A DNA stretch of 64,000 nt. Origin: Cruorifilaria tuberocauda (taxonomy: Eukaryota; Nematoda; Chromadorea; Rhabditida; Onchocercidae). Positions within the stretch are counted from its first letter, which is position 1, and each line of letters opens with the position of its first letter. Positions 13,806-32,345 of the stretch are shown one piece after another. The notes below the pieces were generated by a model. That model saw only the letters and a program-made list of their open reading frames with translations. It was not told where the DNA came from and searched no databases. The stretch is from the NCBI GenBank assembly GCA_013365365.1, contig JABVXU010000079.1, positions 108,600-172,599 on the forward strand. The letters run 5' to 3'. The position numbers were made by a program, and so were the translations under genes.

Positions 13806-15236
13806 AACTTTCAAATTAAAAAATGCATTTTAATTTCTAAGTGCAATTATATGAAATAGAGAGGGAATCAATTGTAGAGAATAAAAGACAGTAAATTTAC
13901 AGTGATTTTCAAAAGAATGCCGAAAAGTCAGTTTAACCTCTTAATAAGTGCACTATTAATTAATTCATCAATGTGGGACTTCACTTCATGAAAAATGAAA
14001 TATTTTTTATGAAAAATGCAATCATTAAGTTCTCAAATTACTAAGTTTTTTCGTTTTTTTCACTTTTCATTCAAAAAAAGTAAAAATACTGCAAATTTTG
14101 AAATGTTCAGCTTTTTGTTTCAAAAACATTTCTAAAAATTAATATTTTCCTGCAGGTATAATTTGGTGATAATTAAGAAATTTAAATGAAAAGATTTAAA
14201 GTTTGAAGATTTAAGTGGATTTAGCAATAAATATTGTAATAAGATGAAAGTACAGCTGTGTACGTAACGTATATTTAACGGCGCAACATAGTACTAAAGT
14301 ATAGCCTAATTTGCGGTCATTCACAGACAAAATAAATTTAGCCTATTCTGCAATCATTCGTTGTAAACTTTTCCTTACCTGCCGAAAGGTAATTTAAGTA
14401 ATTATCTATGCGTACTTTTGGGAAGATGTCATTAAATCAATTTACTTCTTCCACTACTGTTTGCATATCTGTCATTCATTTCGTGACATAATTCTATTCT
14501 TCCAAAGCGTTAATGTCGCATAAACATATGCGCAATGTGCTTTATTTATTATTCTTACATAACTATAGATATTATGACAACTCCCAAAGAAAAAAAAATA
14601 ATAACAAAACCTACAAAAATATTTTTAATTTCTTCAACAACAAGTATTCAACTTTTCGAAATTGCAAGATGAATGATGGATAAGCTTCATTACTACTTAC
14701 TTATCACTTATTTTGATAAGTATGAACCATTGACGACGCAATTTTTGAAGAAGTTGGATAATCAAGAAAGTTTTGTAATTACACATCGCTCAGGTGTAGA
14801 TGATCGATAATGATTCGTTTTTGTTATCTAAAATACAAAACTTTCATTAGGGAAGCAGAAGCATGTGTACAAATCGTTGACTATGAATTTAATCTTTAAA
14901 TGTCAAACTTTATTAGCTAATGTTTCTCCAACATTTCACAAAGGCAATATAATCTGTTTGCTTAAGCAATTTAACTTAATGCGGCAATGAGAGCTATCCT
15001 TTTAAAAGGAAAAAAGTTTGAAATAATCGATATCAATTTGATCATCAAAAACTAAAACTTCTAAAGAAATTTTTTGATCCAAGCAATAATTCAACATAAC
15101 CGAAGAATGAATTTATTAATTTGAATAGACACGACATTCAATTCAGTGTATCAATTCAATCTTAATTATTAATTCATGACGTTGCATCTGTTATCCAGTT
15201 ACGAAATTCTTAACAAGTAATGGAAAAAAAGCATCT

Positions 15237-15312
15237 TTAGCATCCGGTTCTATTAATATTTTAACATCCGGCTCTATTTCTTTAATTAACATCCGGTTCT
15301 CCTTCGGCAACA
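15237..15312. repeat. Three tandem copies of a 24-25-nt unit (aacatccggytct)
   Basis: The core catccggttct, catccggctct, catccggttct recurs at a spacing of about 25 nt. On the minus strand the copies fall in one open frame (ATG at 15,292 to TAA at 15,191) giving a repeated EPD motif. The sequence resembles part of the exon candidate at 13,065-13,157, which encodes EEPEPD from similar bases. Confidence 0.6.
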
Positions 15313-17530
15313 ATATTTGATATCATTAATTTCCGTAAATTTATTAATATATTGTTGAATGAAAAATTCTGCTGTTATTCAGTGTTTTCCGCTTTTTCAA
15401 GTTATCAAATTTGAAGTTTATGATAATCAAACTTTTCTATAACAGTTTATACCTGCTGATCTCGAAAAAACTCATACTTAGAAAACTAGTCACACTGAAT
15501 ACTTTCAAAAAGCAGATTTGAACATTGTGTGGAAATGAACAAATGATAAGACATCAAAATCTAACTATCACTTCTATGCGTCAAAAAAACTAACAAAACA
15601 AAAAAATGTAATGTTTACATGAAAAGTACATCTTCAGTCACACGAATAGCGCAACCTTACCAAAAAGAAGGTCAGAAGTAAGAAAAATCCATAAATAAAA
15701 TTATTTTCTAAGATATAAAAAGTAACTGTTTTAATAATGCATGAAAATATTCCATAAAAAAGAATTATAGGAAACAACAACTATCATCCCAATTGACTTT
15801 CCTATTTGGAAATTTCAAACCTCTGAGATTCGCAATACCTGTATGTAGTTCATAACTTAGTTTTTGAGGTATTATTCAAAAAATTCTTCATTGTGTAATA
15901 AGAAGGATATATAATTTAAAACTTCGGTAGAATTCATTTCTTTTCTTTACAATATTTTTCATCCTGTGCCCCAATTTCTGTTTTAATACAGGCTTACCGT
16001 TTTTCCTCCAACACAAATTCTCTTCATTTCCAGATCGATAAGGCAATCTGTAAACTTTTTGTTTTCTTTTCAGCTATGAAATATCTCAGAACAGTCAATT
16101 GCTATATCCTTTTTCACACGTATACAAAAAAATAGTATTAGGAAAAATAGACAAAATGATCTTAAATGACAGACATATTTGATTCATACCTGTCAGGCAT
16201 CCATTGCCATTCATTACTTCGATACTTTTGATAGATTCAATAACTTTTCTTCTTCTTTCACTGCATTATAGATAAGAAGAAAAGTATTCTAATATTAGTC
16301 AGTGCTATTTCTCTTACCCTTTCGTGATAGATCGATGATAGATTTTGATGAGTAATCAAAACATAAATTTAAAATTCGTTCAGACAATGCCGATTAGACT
16401 GTACAATTCACTTTCTTTGTTGAATTGTGTACTTAAGCAAAGATCGATACATTTTCCGTCTTTTCTGATATCCAGTTATTGCTCTATTCAGTTACTATGG
16501 ATACAGCACTATTGATAGTGTAATCAATAATTATAGCTCTAGGAAATTTCTCATTTCAAATTTGTCCTACATATCAGAAAGGAGATTTAAAGGTCATTTA
16601 GATATGTGATAGGGAGGTATTTAAAATTAACAATAATTCTTATCACAATAATTATTTTCCCGTTATTTATCAAAATCAATAATCGTATGTAAATGAATAA
16701 TGTCATAAAAACCAGCTAAAAAAATCTCATTTAAAGTGGAAGGAGCATAGAAAGAGTGAGATTTATTTACATAAACTGAGAATTTTAAAAGAAGAAAAAC
16801 GAGTTGTTAAATACAGTTAGGCGACTAAAAATACATTATTGACAGTTTATAACAAAATATTATAAGAAATGAATAATGGCCAAAAATCTTTTTCGAGAAG
16901 AATGAGAGAGATAATAGTATCAGAAGAAGAGAAATGAATATGAAATTTATCAGAGTGAAAATGAGAATCCAATGCAACATTTATTTTTAAGATAGAAAAG
17001 GAATTCATCATTAAAACGACTGCCACATCCTCCCCTTCTGATCAGATGAAAGCTGATCAAATCGATCAATAGCGCAAAAACTTCGTCTCACAATTTACTT
17101 AAATTTCTTGAAATTATATACAGAAAGAACGGTGGTTGTCAATTGATCGTTTCCTTTCGTCACCGGTAGCTCTACTGTATTCATGCCAAGTACAACATAG
17201 CTAATCATTCATTTACGATGGTGCAATGTCGATAGAATCGTAATTAGCTATCATTACTGTGCCCATTGATCAGTTCATTTTCGAAGTCTGAAGAATTCCA
17301 AATTCAAGTTCTGTAAATTGAATTCAACCCCTACCATCACAATTAACGCTACGAAATAAGCAACAGATCGTGAGTTCCTGATCTCCATTACCTGTAATGC
17401 TTACTATGGTGGAGAGTGAAGGAAAGGTGAGAAAGAGACTGCGAACATTTAGAGGATTAGGGAGAGAAAATGAGGAAATAGTGCTTATGATGAAAGACAA
17501 CAATACGTTAGCGTTTCAGTAATGTAGTAT

Positions 17531-17698
17531 TTAAAGAAAAATGAGAAGGAACAGTGAAGAGCTGAAAGGAAGAAAAGATAAGATGGAATATAGGCCGAGG
17601 CCAACTGATTGGCGGAAGTAAAGGAGCCAAGTTCGGTCTTCATGAATTTTCTTTTCTTGGCTGATCATTTCTTGCCTGAGAATATTGTTAACATCCAT
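17531..17698 (-). CDS. Small ORF, 55 codons, unassigned
   Basis: ATG at 17,698 to TAA at 17,531. The product begins MDVNNILRQEMISQEKK and ends in a strongly hydrophobic stretch that could span a membrane. The first 35 codons are less AT-rich than their surroundings. A second frame (ATG near 17,643) overlaps it. A cctttcag acceptor-like site interrupts the frame, so the tail may be intronic. It could be the first exon of a gene, a microprotein or a GC-richer promoter patch. I recognise no family. Confidence 0.2.
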   Translation of the reverse strand: MDVNNILRQEMISQEKKIHEDRTWLLYFRQSVGLGLYSILSFLPFSSSLFLLIFL

Positions 17699-20600
17699 CG
17701 TACCTTTTCATCTCTCTCTCTCTTTCAATGCAGTGAGGACTACAAACCGTCCTCTGAGTTTAATTTTAGATTTCGATCTAAATGACCATAAGCTATTTAA
17801 TGTCCTGAACCAGATGAACACATCAGTCAATGTAAAAATGAGGAATTAGGTTTTATCTGTTTTTAGGCGGTAACTTCATTATTCACCCAAAACGATCTCT
17901 CGGATTCCTTAAAACATTCCTCAGTGATAGTCAGATAAGTGTCATCAGATCATTATTCCTCCTACATCAACTGCCTAAACTCGCGATTTTAATCTTGCTC
18001 TATAAAATAGGACTGAACTAAAGGATTCGTTATCTCGTATTTCATCAGTAATTATTAATACATTGTTTACTGTTAAAAAAAATTTGCAGTATTCCTTCTT
18101 TATTGAATTCGAGCAGCTTTTCAGGTAAACTAAGATCATGATTAATTTGCTTTTTTGAAATACAAAATAGTACCTCATAGAATGAAATTGAATTCTTGAA
18201 TAATTTAATTTCATCTTGAGTTAAGGCGCTTACGGTAACAACTAATCAACCACATTGCGCTCTTTCAAGCATCAATTATCAATCCATAAAACGCGACATT
18301 TCAAACTTTTGACAAATAATTCACAAAAAATGCATATTGCTGAGAAGAGATAAGAGAGAAGAAAAGATAACGATATAAGGAAGAAGTTTTAAAATTCGGA
18401 GAGTTAAATTCTGAGTAAGTTATTATGATTAACATTGTTGTGATGGATTGTTGAGAAGAAAAGGAAGAGGAAGAAGTCAAGTCAATTATTGGTAGGAATT
18501 GATTACGACACTGAATTTCAACTGTTGTAAAAGTGAAGTATTCCTTTTTAAAGGAAGATTCCTTCTCTAAAATCATACAAATTCAATTTTTGAAAAATTT
18601 TCAAATTCGAATTACTGCAGCAAAAGATTTTTGTGTAATTATTAATGTTGCAGTAAATGGAAAAAAGAAATTTATAAACAAAATTAATGAATGGAAAGGT
18701 AGAAAGTGATAATTACATATATCACTTGCATTATCATTATCATTATCACTGACATTCCATCAGCAATCTCATTTAAATATCCCCTTATTAGATTGAATAA
18801 AACTTTTACATTCCTTCTTCTCTGGTCCATACTTCACTTTCACTTGGCTAAAAATTTCCATTACTTTACTGGCAAAAAAGAAAGAGAGAAAGAGGATTAC
18901 GGGAATTCTGTGATATCCTCTTTAGACATAATTTTCTCGAGATAAAATGGAAGAAGTGAATAAAGAAAGAAGAGAGGTAATTTCCAATATTTTCACTTCT
19001 CTTCTCTTAATTTAATCCGTTCATCCCATCGATGAATTGATTTTCCATAAATAAGTAGTAATTCTTGAATTTTTGCCTTTTACCTTAATCACTATCAAAC
19101 GATTATTTAATCCCAATTAAATGGTCAAATTTGGTAAACCTATTGATAACAATATTCAATGAGAAATTTTATTATTTAAAAATTGTTTCACTTATGGTTG
19201 CATACAAGTATGCTTAATTTTGTTATAAAATTCTCCGGGAGATATAATAAGTGAAATTAATGGACATTGTAATGGAATAACAGATTATTCTTCCGCTGCT
19301 CTATTTCTTACGATTCGCAGTAATCGTTATTTTTTCTCAATAAAAAATTTTGAGTCATACTTTTATAATTTGCCTGTTAAAGAAAAGCAGCGCACAATCA
19401 GTTTTAGATTTTGCATAATTGAAATTAAACCTTTAATATTAAAAAATCGTTTCTACTTAATTTTATTTAATTTATATCTATTTCTTCGTTATTTCAAATA
19501 GCAATATTAGCTTGATGTTGAAAAATGGAACCATAAAACTTTTGTAAAGATGGAAGTTCGATTCCTATAAAAACTAGGAAAAGTTTAGCTGACGATTGAC
19601 TTGATCAATCAATTTAATATCACCAGACTACAGGAAATTATAAAGTAAAAGGTTACAAAAGGTAAAATTGAATCGAATTAATGGATGCCTGAACAAACTT
19701 TAATGATATTTTTTGTAACAGCTGGCTGCTAACTGTAAAAGTTGTAAAATAAACAAAAGATATAACTTAGAAACTATCTAAACAAAGTCTCTAAAAACAG
19801 TATTGCAGTGCTGAAATAAAAACTTTTTTAAATTCTAAATCTTAAATTTTCTTTTGTTTGTTGATAAATTCAATATTTGGAGTTAAATTTAATTATCACT
19901 TGAACTATTTAGATTTCGGCTTTTTCGAAAGCGATTGATCAGTGATTTTTTGATGAAAAAGATTTCAACTTTTCGTTTATCCTTTTCTTCATATCTATCA
20001 ATATTTACGCTATAATTATTCGATAATCAATTATTAGTCAAATAATAAATTATCGCTGCGCCAAATTGAGCTTCAAGGATAATTGGTAAATATGAATGGA
20101 ATTGAATAAGTTTTAATGGTAAAAAAATGAAAAGTATCATAACTGTAGACGAACTATTTGTGAAATGAAACTACAACAAATGAGCAGAGTTACGAACTTT
20201 TAGTGAAATCAAGTAGCTTTATACCGAAAAGGTTGAACAGGTGAAATTGAAATTTGTGCAGTCAATAAATAGGAACAGGAAAATATGTGCATGATGGGGA
20301 TGACCTTTCTTGTTTTCTTCATGCAGCCGATATCTCATGTCGGTGATATGCTCTGAACAGTAATAAACATACATAATGATACAGTCTCTTTTCTGGTTCC
20401 ATTACAATCAAGGTCTTTTCTAAGGCCTTTATTGACCCCACATTTATATGAACTTCATTGGTGATTAAGAAATCTCAAACTCCTCTGTTTTTCATCACAT
20501 TTATACAAATTTCTATAATCATAACTTTTCTTTTCTTTTACTTATTTGTTTTATTGACGACATTCACAAATTTTACTTTGCAATTACTGCCAAATCATTG

Positions 20601-21266
20601 AAAACTTATTGATAAATGATCGTTTATCAAAGAATCGCATGTAATTGATTTCTGATTTGATCGAAATTTTTGTTTAAAATTAAGCTGATATGATTTTCAT
20701 TGAACAGCAAAATGTTGAAAATTATACTGGTATTGTTCGGATAAATAAAAAATTTAAACAATTTTAAACATTACTTACATCGAAAAATAAATTGTAATAT
20801 ATTGACTTCAATAATAATTCTTTACTTTTAAATTTATTAATTGTAAAGCGAAAATAGATGTATAAAATCACTGGTTGATACTGATTGATCAATTGAAGTT
20901 CATAACGTTTTGGAATCGTTTGCAGTTCGATTACTTCTAAATTTTTGATTAAATTAAATTGACTCTTATTTTTTAAACAAAAAAAAAAAGAAAAATTTCT
21001 GAAAGCTTTAAATTAACTTAAGAAACATCTTAACTAATTTATTCTTTAATTAATTCACATGATTTGACGTAGGGAATATGCGTGAAAACACATTATTTTT
21101 GCGTTACAATCAATCAGAATAAATTTTGATCTATCTGACCTTTTCAAATAACTTTAAAGCTTTAACTATACTTGATAAGTATGTGAAAACTTTTGATTGA
21201 AATGTATACTAAAAAGAAATTACTGAGAGAAAGTTTTAAATGAAGCATCGATGCTATCAATTAGTT

Positions 21267-23439
21267 TCAGTGTAAAATCACAAAAGTGAGTAAAACGTAC
21301 GGTATTTCTTGCATATCATCCAATGTAATTACACTGGAAACAAAAGTTCCATTGGCTCGACGTTTATTTGGGATGAAAAGTTCTTGAAAGAATGGATCTG
21401 ATAATAACATTTTACCGCATAAACGTTTCTCCGGACTGTAAACGAGAATTCGTTCAAGAATATCGATAATTTCCTCAGATGCATACGGTAGAATGGGGCG
21501 GAAACCGTTTGGCGCAATTTGTTCATCAACGAGAAGTATTGTTGCCTTCATATCCAAAAGCTCTGCTTCACTCGGATTTCCAAGTGCGTCCACTACTAAT
21601 TCAAGTTGATGTTGCGCATTTTTACCGGGAAATAATATACTGCCTTTAGTTATTTCTCCTAGTACGCAACCACCAGACCAAACATCTAAATTAGTAGTAT
21701 CATCGAAACTTATTCATATAATAACGACATGTTTAATTTCAGACTAGATTTATAGGAAAAAAAAATGACAGAGAACTTGCCGACTTGAGGTGAATAGAAA
21801 GTTGCTTTAAGTAACAGTTCTGGCGGACGGTAATATCGTGTAACCTTTAATAATTTTAGTAGAGTTCTTAAATAGTTATGAAAATTTTGGTACAATATTA
21901 AACTTTCTTTTTTTCTTTTTTTGAAAAATAAAAACTGGTAAAAAGTTTACAGATGGAAAGTTTTTTGATGCGAAAAGAAAACTCATCGATCTACCCGATA
22001 AGTATTCATAAGTACCTGATAAGAGGCTGATTTTGTCATTTTTCTCATAAATTTTGCTGAACCAAAATCAGCGATTTTTAGCCTACCACTAATTGGTTCA
22101 ATTAACAAATTTTGTGGTTTTATATCACGATGGCAAATGTGATTCTGCAATGCGTTTTATAGTATTGGAGAATTTATCGATAAGTGATAAGATAATAATC
22201 TATATTTCAATTTGTCACGGTACGAAATTTAATTTGCTGAAAATTTTCGAAAAAACATTCACTAATAAAAGAAAACTGTAATTTCCAAATGCCAGCTAAT
22301 AAAAGGTTACTAATGAAAAGACAAATCATAAGTAAAATGATCAACATTTGACAAGTAAGTTAGTCCATTAAATAGCTGCCATGAATATAATTTAATTTCA
22401 GTATAATCGGGATATTTGCCACCAATTTGTTTAACAATGTTTGATATTGTTTGCGGTAAATATTCAAATATTATTGTCTCACAGATCTAAAAAAATAGAA
22501 AATAATTATTATTGTGATTGAATTGATCAAAAAAATATTTCAATAAAATATATCGTACGGAATTACCACTTTTCAGTGGAATAATGTTATTTTCAAGGAA
22601 ATGAAAAGTAAATTTTTATCAAGTAAGTGGTTAAATGACTATTGTTGTGGTCAGATTCTTTGATAGATAGTGGAAGGGATATCTTTTTATCTGCTGTGGT
22701 ATTCCGGAATGTGTATAACACTTGAACAATATTTTTATGCTCTTTACGGCTCAAATTAAGAAGCATACTCAATTCCGCATTTAATTTTGAATTCATTTCC
22801 GAATCTGAAATAATCTGAGATAAATTAGCTTTTAAACACATTTAAATGTAATTTTTCTCCTTTACATTTGTGTATAACTCCAAATATTTTCGGAAAGAAA
22901 AATAAGAGTGAAGAAGAAAGGATATGCATTAAGACTAATAATACCTGGCCAAGTTTTCTTCAGTGCTATTTCTTTACGTGGCCCAGGACTAATTAATGTA
23001 CCGCGATAAACATTACTGAATACACCAGAAGAGTGTAATCTCAAATGTTTCATTCGTAACTGCAATTTTTACACTTCCAAAGAAATTAAATTTCGAATGC
23101 TTTTTTTATCGAGCTTAATTAAGAAACAAAAAAAGCCTCGCATTTTGGCGTCCATAAGGTTAACAGTGGTGAAAACTTACTGTCCATTTTATGTATTTCA
23201 TTGGATAGCACAAAAAAACTTTGATAAATCAAATTTTAAAAAAAACAAACGAAAATTAGAAAAATATAATCCTCAAAATGAAAGCTTCACAATTAAGCAC
23301 TTTTCTCATCTATTGATATGATTGGGAAAAAGAAAACTAAGCGATATTTGAATATTTCTGAAAAATACACAAACAACAAAACCTTTACTTTCTTTTTACT
23401 TGGCAATTCTATCGCAGTTTGTTCATGAATTAAATCCAT
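21267..23439 (-). CDS. Divergent GSK3/shaggy-like serine/threonine protein kinase
   Basis: Predicted protein kinase of the CMGC group, closest in pattern to GSK3. Exons I can support are 23389-23439, 22945-23059, about 22695-22804, 22346-22486, 22016-22144, 21781-21844 and 21267-21685, giving about 342 residues if the frame reads to the stop at 21,267. Visible motifs are a degenerate glycine loop ([10 protein letters not shown]), the ATP lysine in IALKK, the helix-C glutamate in [21 protein letters not shown], an activation-loop tyrosine in SASYQ and [10 protein letters not shown]. The GSK3 Arg of the primed-phosphate pocket before NREL is absent ([11 protein letters not shown]), although the HRD Arg and the Lys of SAK remain. 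The intron after exon 21781-21844 has a GC donor (GTCG|gcaagt). The donor of the third exon is unresolved; ACA|gcagat at 22,695 keeps frame and length. A donor-like gtacgt at 21,300 leaves open a further C-terminal exon. Nematodes carry several such GSK3 paralogues; I cannot say which this is. Confidence 0.85.
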
Positions 23440-24983
23440 ATTACTCAACAACGCTTCTACTAATTATGCATTAGTGTGATTTATCATAGTAATATTGCAA
23501 ATCTTACTTATTTTCATCTTTCTATTAAGAATTATTTTAAATTGTAATTTAACCAAAATTTACTTTTTATATGTCTCTGTTTTAATTTATTCATTTATAA
23601 AAGTTTTTCACATTTAATTAATTAATTTTTTCTTTTTTAAAAACAATGATATTTCACTATTTCGTCAATTTATTGCGCAACATTTGCACCAGTTGAAAAT
23701 ATGACATAATATACTCTCACATTAAGAAATTTCTTTAACATTTAGCGGAATTTTTTATTAATAAGATTTTCTCAAAGCAAACAATTTTTTAAACGATTAA
23801 AATAAGCTATTCTCCATTATTAGAAACACTACAATCATATATCAAAAATTATATCCTTAAAAACCACATATCATACCGTCATTTTTCATACAGATTTTAT
23901 CCCTAGTTTCTAGTTTCATTTGAAATGAACGGCTGGACATATTACTGTTCACAACTAAATAATACTAGAAAAATGAATAATTCATCAGCGCTTCTCTAAT
24001 TTCAATTCTTGTTAATTTAAAATGCATTCATGCAAATATGAATAAGAGAAATTTTCAGAAAAATTAAAATAAATATTGATCAGATAAAAAGTTTTGACAT
24101 TGTTCCTCGCATACCTTTCGCTGTCCTAAAATAGTTTTTTGTTCTAATCTCACTTAGTACAAATCTGCATACACATCTCCCAAGTGGATCAAAAGTAGGA
24201 TTTATTCCAATATCAAATATGGACGACCTCAAGTAGAAATCAGAAATCCAATGAATATTTGATGATTGATTAAAATCACATAGGTTTTTCTTAAAGTTAA
24301 ATCACCACTGCTACACAAAGGCTATTTAATGTTTGATTTTATGACTCGTGATCGACAAAAGTTCAAACTGCAATTCACTTTATTTTATAGTGAAAAGTTG
24401 ATTTTAATTAGTGGGAAGAGATCAATGGAACTAAGTCAGGCTGTCAAAAATACTAAATTTCGCTTTTAACAAGAAAAAATAATTTAAGTTCAGTGACAAA
24501 ATGAATTGTTCATAGCAATATACTTAAGCATAAAATTCCCAAAGTATAAACTTTGCAGATCAAATTGAATAATACTTTGCAGAAGAAAAAGTGTTAAAAA
24601 GAAATCATCTGGGTAGTAAAAAAAAGATTTAGTACTATATTTTTTGTGAAATAACAACTTGCTTGAACACTTATTTTTTGAATGAAACATATTTGACATT
24701 ATCAACCGTAAACATATAGTAATATGAGGTCATTAAAGACGAGGCAAATATTCAACAAAGTCAGATCTAAAAATAAATCGAAATAGAGTACAAACTTGTC
24801 CGAATACAAAGTAAAATTGACAATGACGAAAAAAACAATAAATTTGAATCAGAATAACATTAAAAGCAAAATACAACATTGAAATATTTACAGATTTTGC
24901 ATATACTACACTGATGAGAAAATAATTTAGTACAGCAATCTCGACATTCTTTCACAACATTAGCTCCTCAATTGATGTGGTCA
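23440..24983. other. Intergenic spacer between smc-3 and the kinase gene
   Basis: About 1.5 kb of AT-rich DNA separates the smc-3 stop (minus strand, 24,984) from the ATG of the kinase gene (23,439). It should hold the smc-3 3' end and the kinase promoter. I see no gene, RNA gene or repeat in it. The distance is too long for the usual nematode operon spacing of about 100 to a few hundred bases. Confidence 0.6.

Positions 24984-32345
<7,362 letters not shown>

Larger units (their letters stand above)
13158..21266. other. Intergenic or long-intron region without a defined gene
   Basis: No complete gene could be built. Features noticed are a run of four ACGT-core motifs at 13,759-13,805, three imperfect tandem copies of a 24-25-nt unit at 15,237-15,312, and a GC-richer patch around 17.0-17.7 kb. 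That patch contains a 55-codon minus-strand frame (17,531-17,698) and an inverted CCAAT box. A strong donor-like CAG|GTAAGG on the minus strand near 14,380 is not preceded by a usable coding exon. Confidence 0.5.

Noticed and set aside
19545..19575. T-arm-like gttcgattcc suggesting a tRNA
   Set aside because: No acceptor, D or anticodon stems can be drawn around it, and the flanks do not pair.
21329..21529. Second minus-strand frame overlapping the kinase last exon
   Set aside because: It is a shadow of the kinase reading frame, which carries the family motifs.
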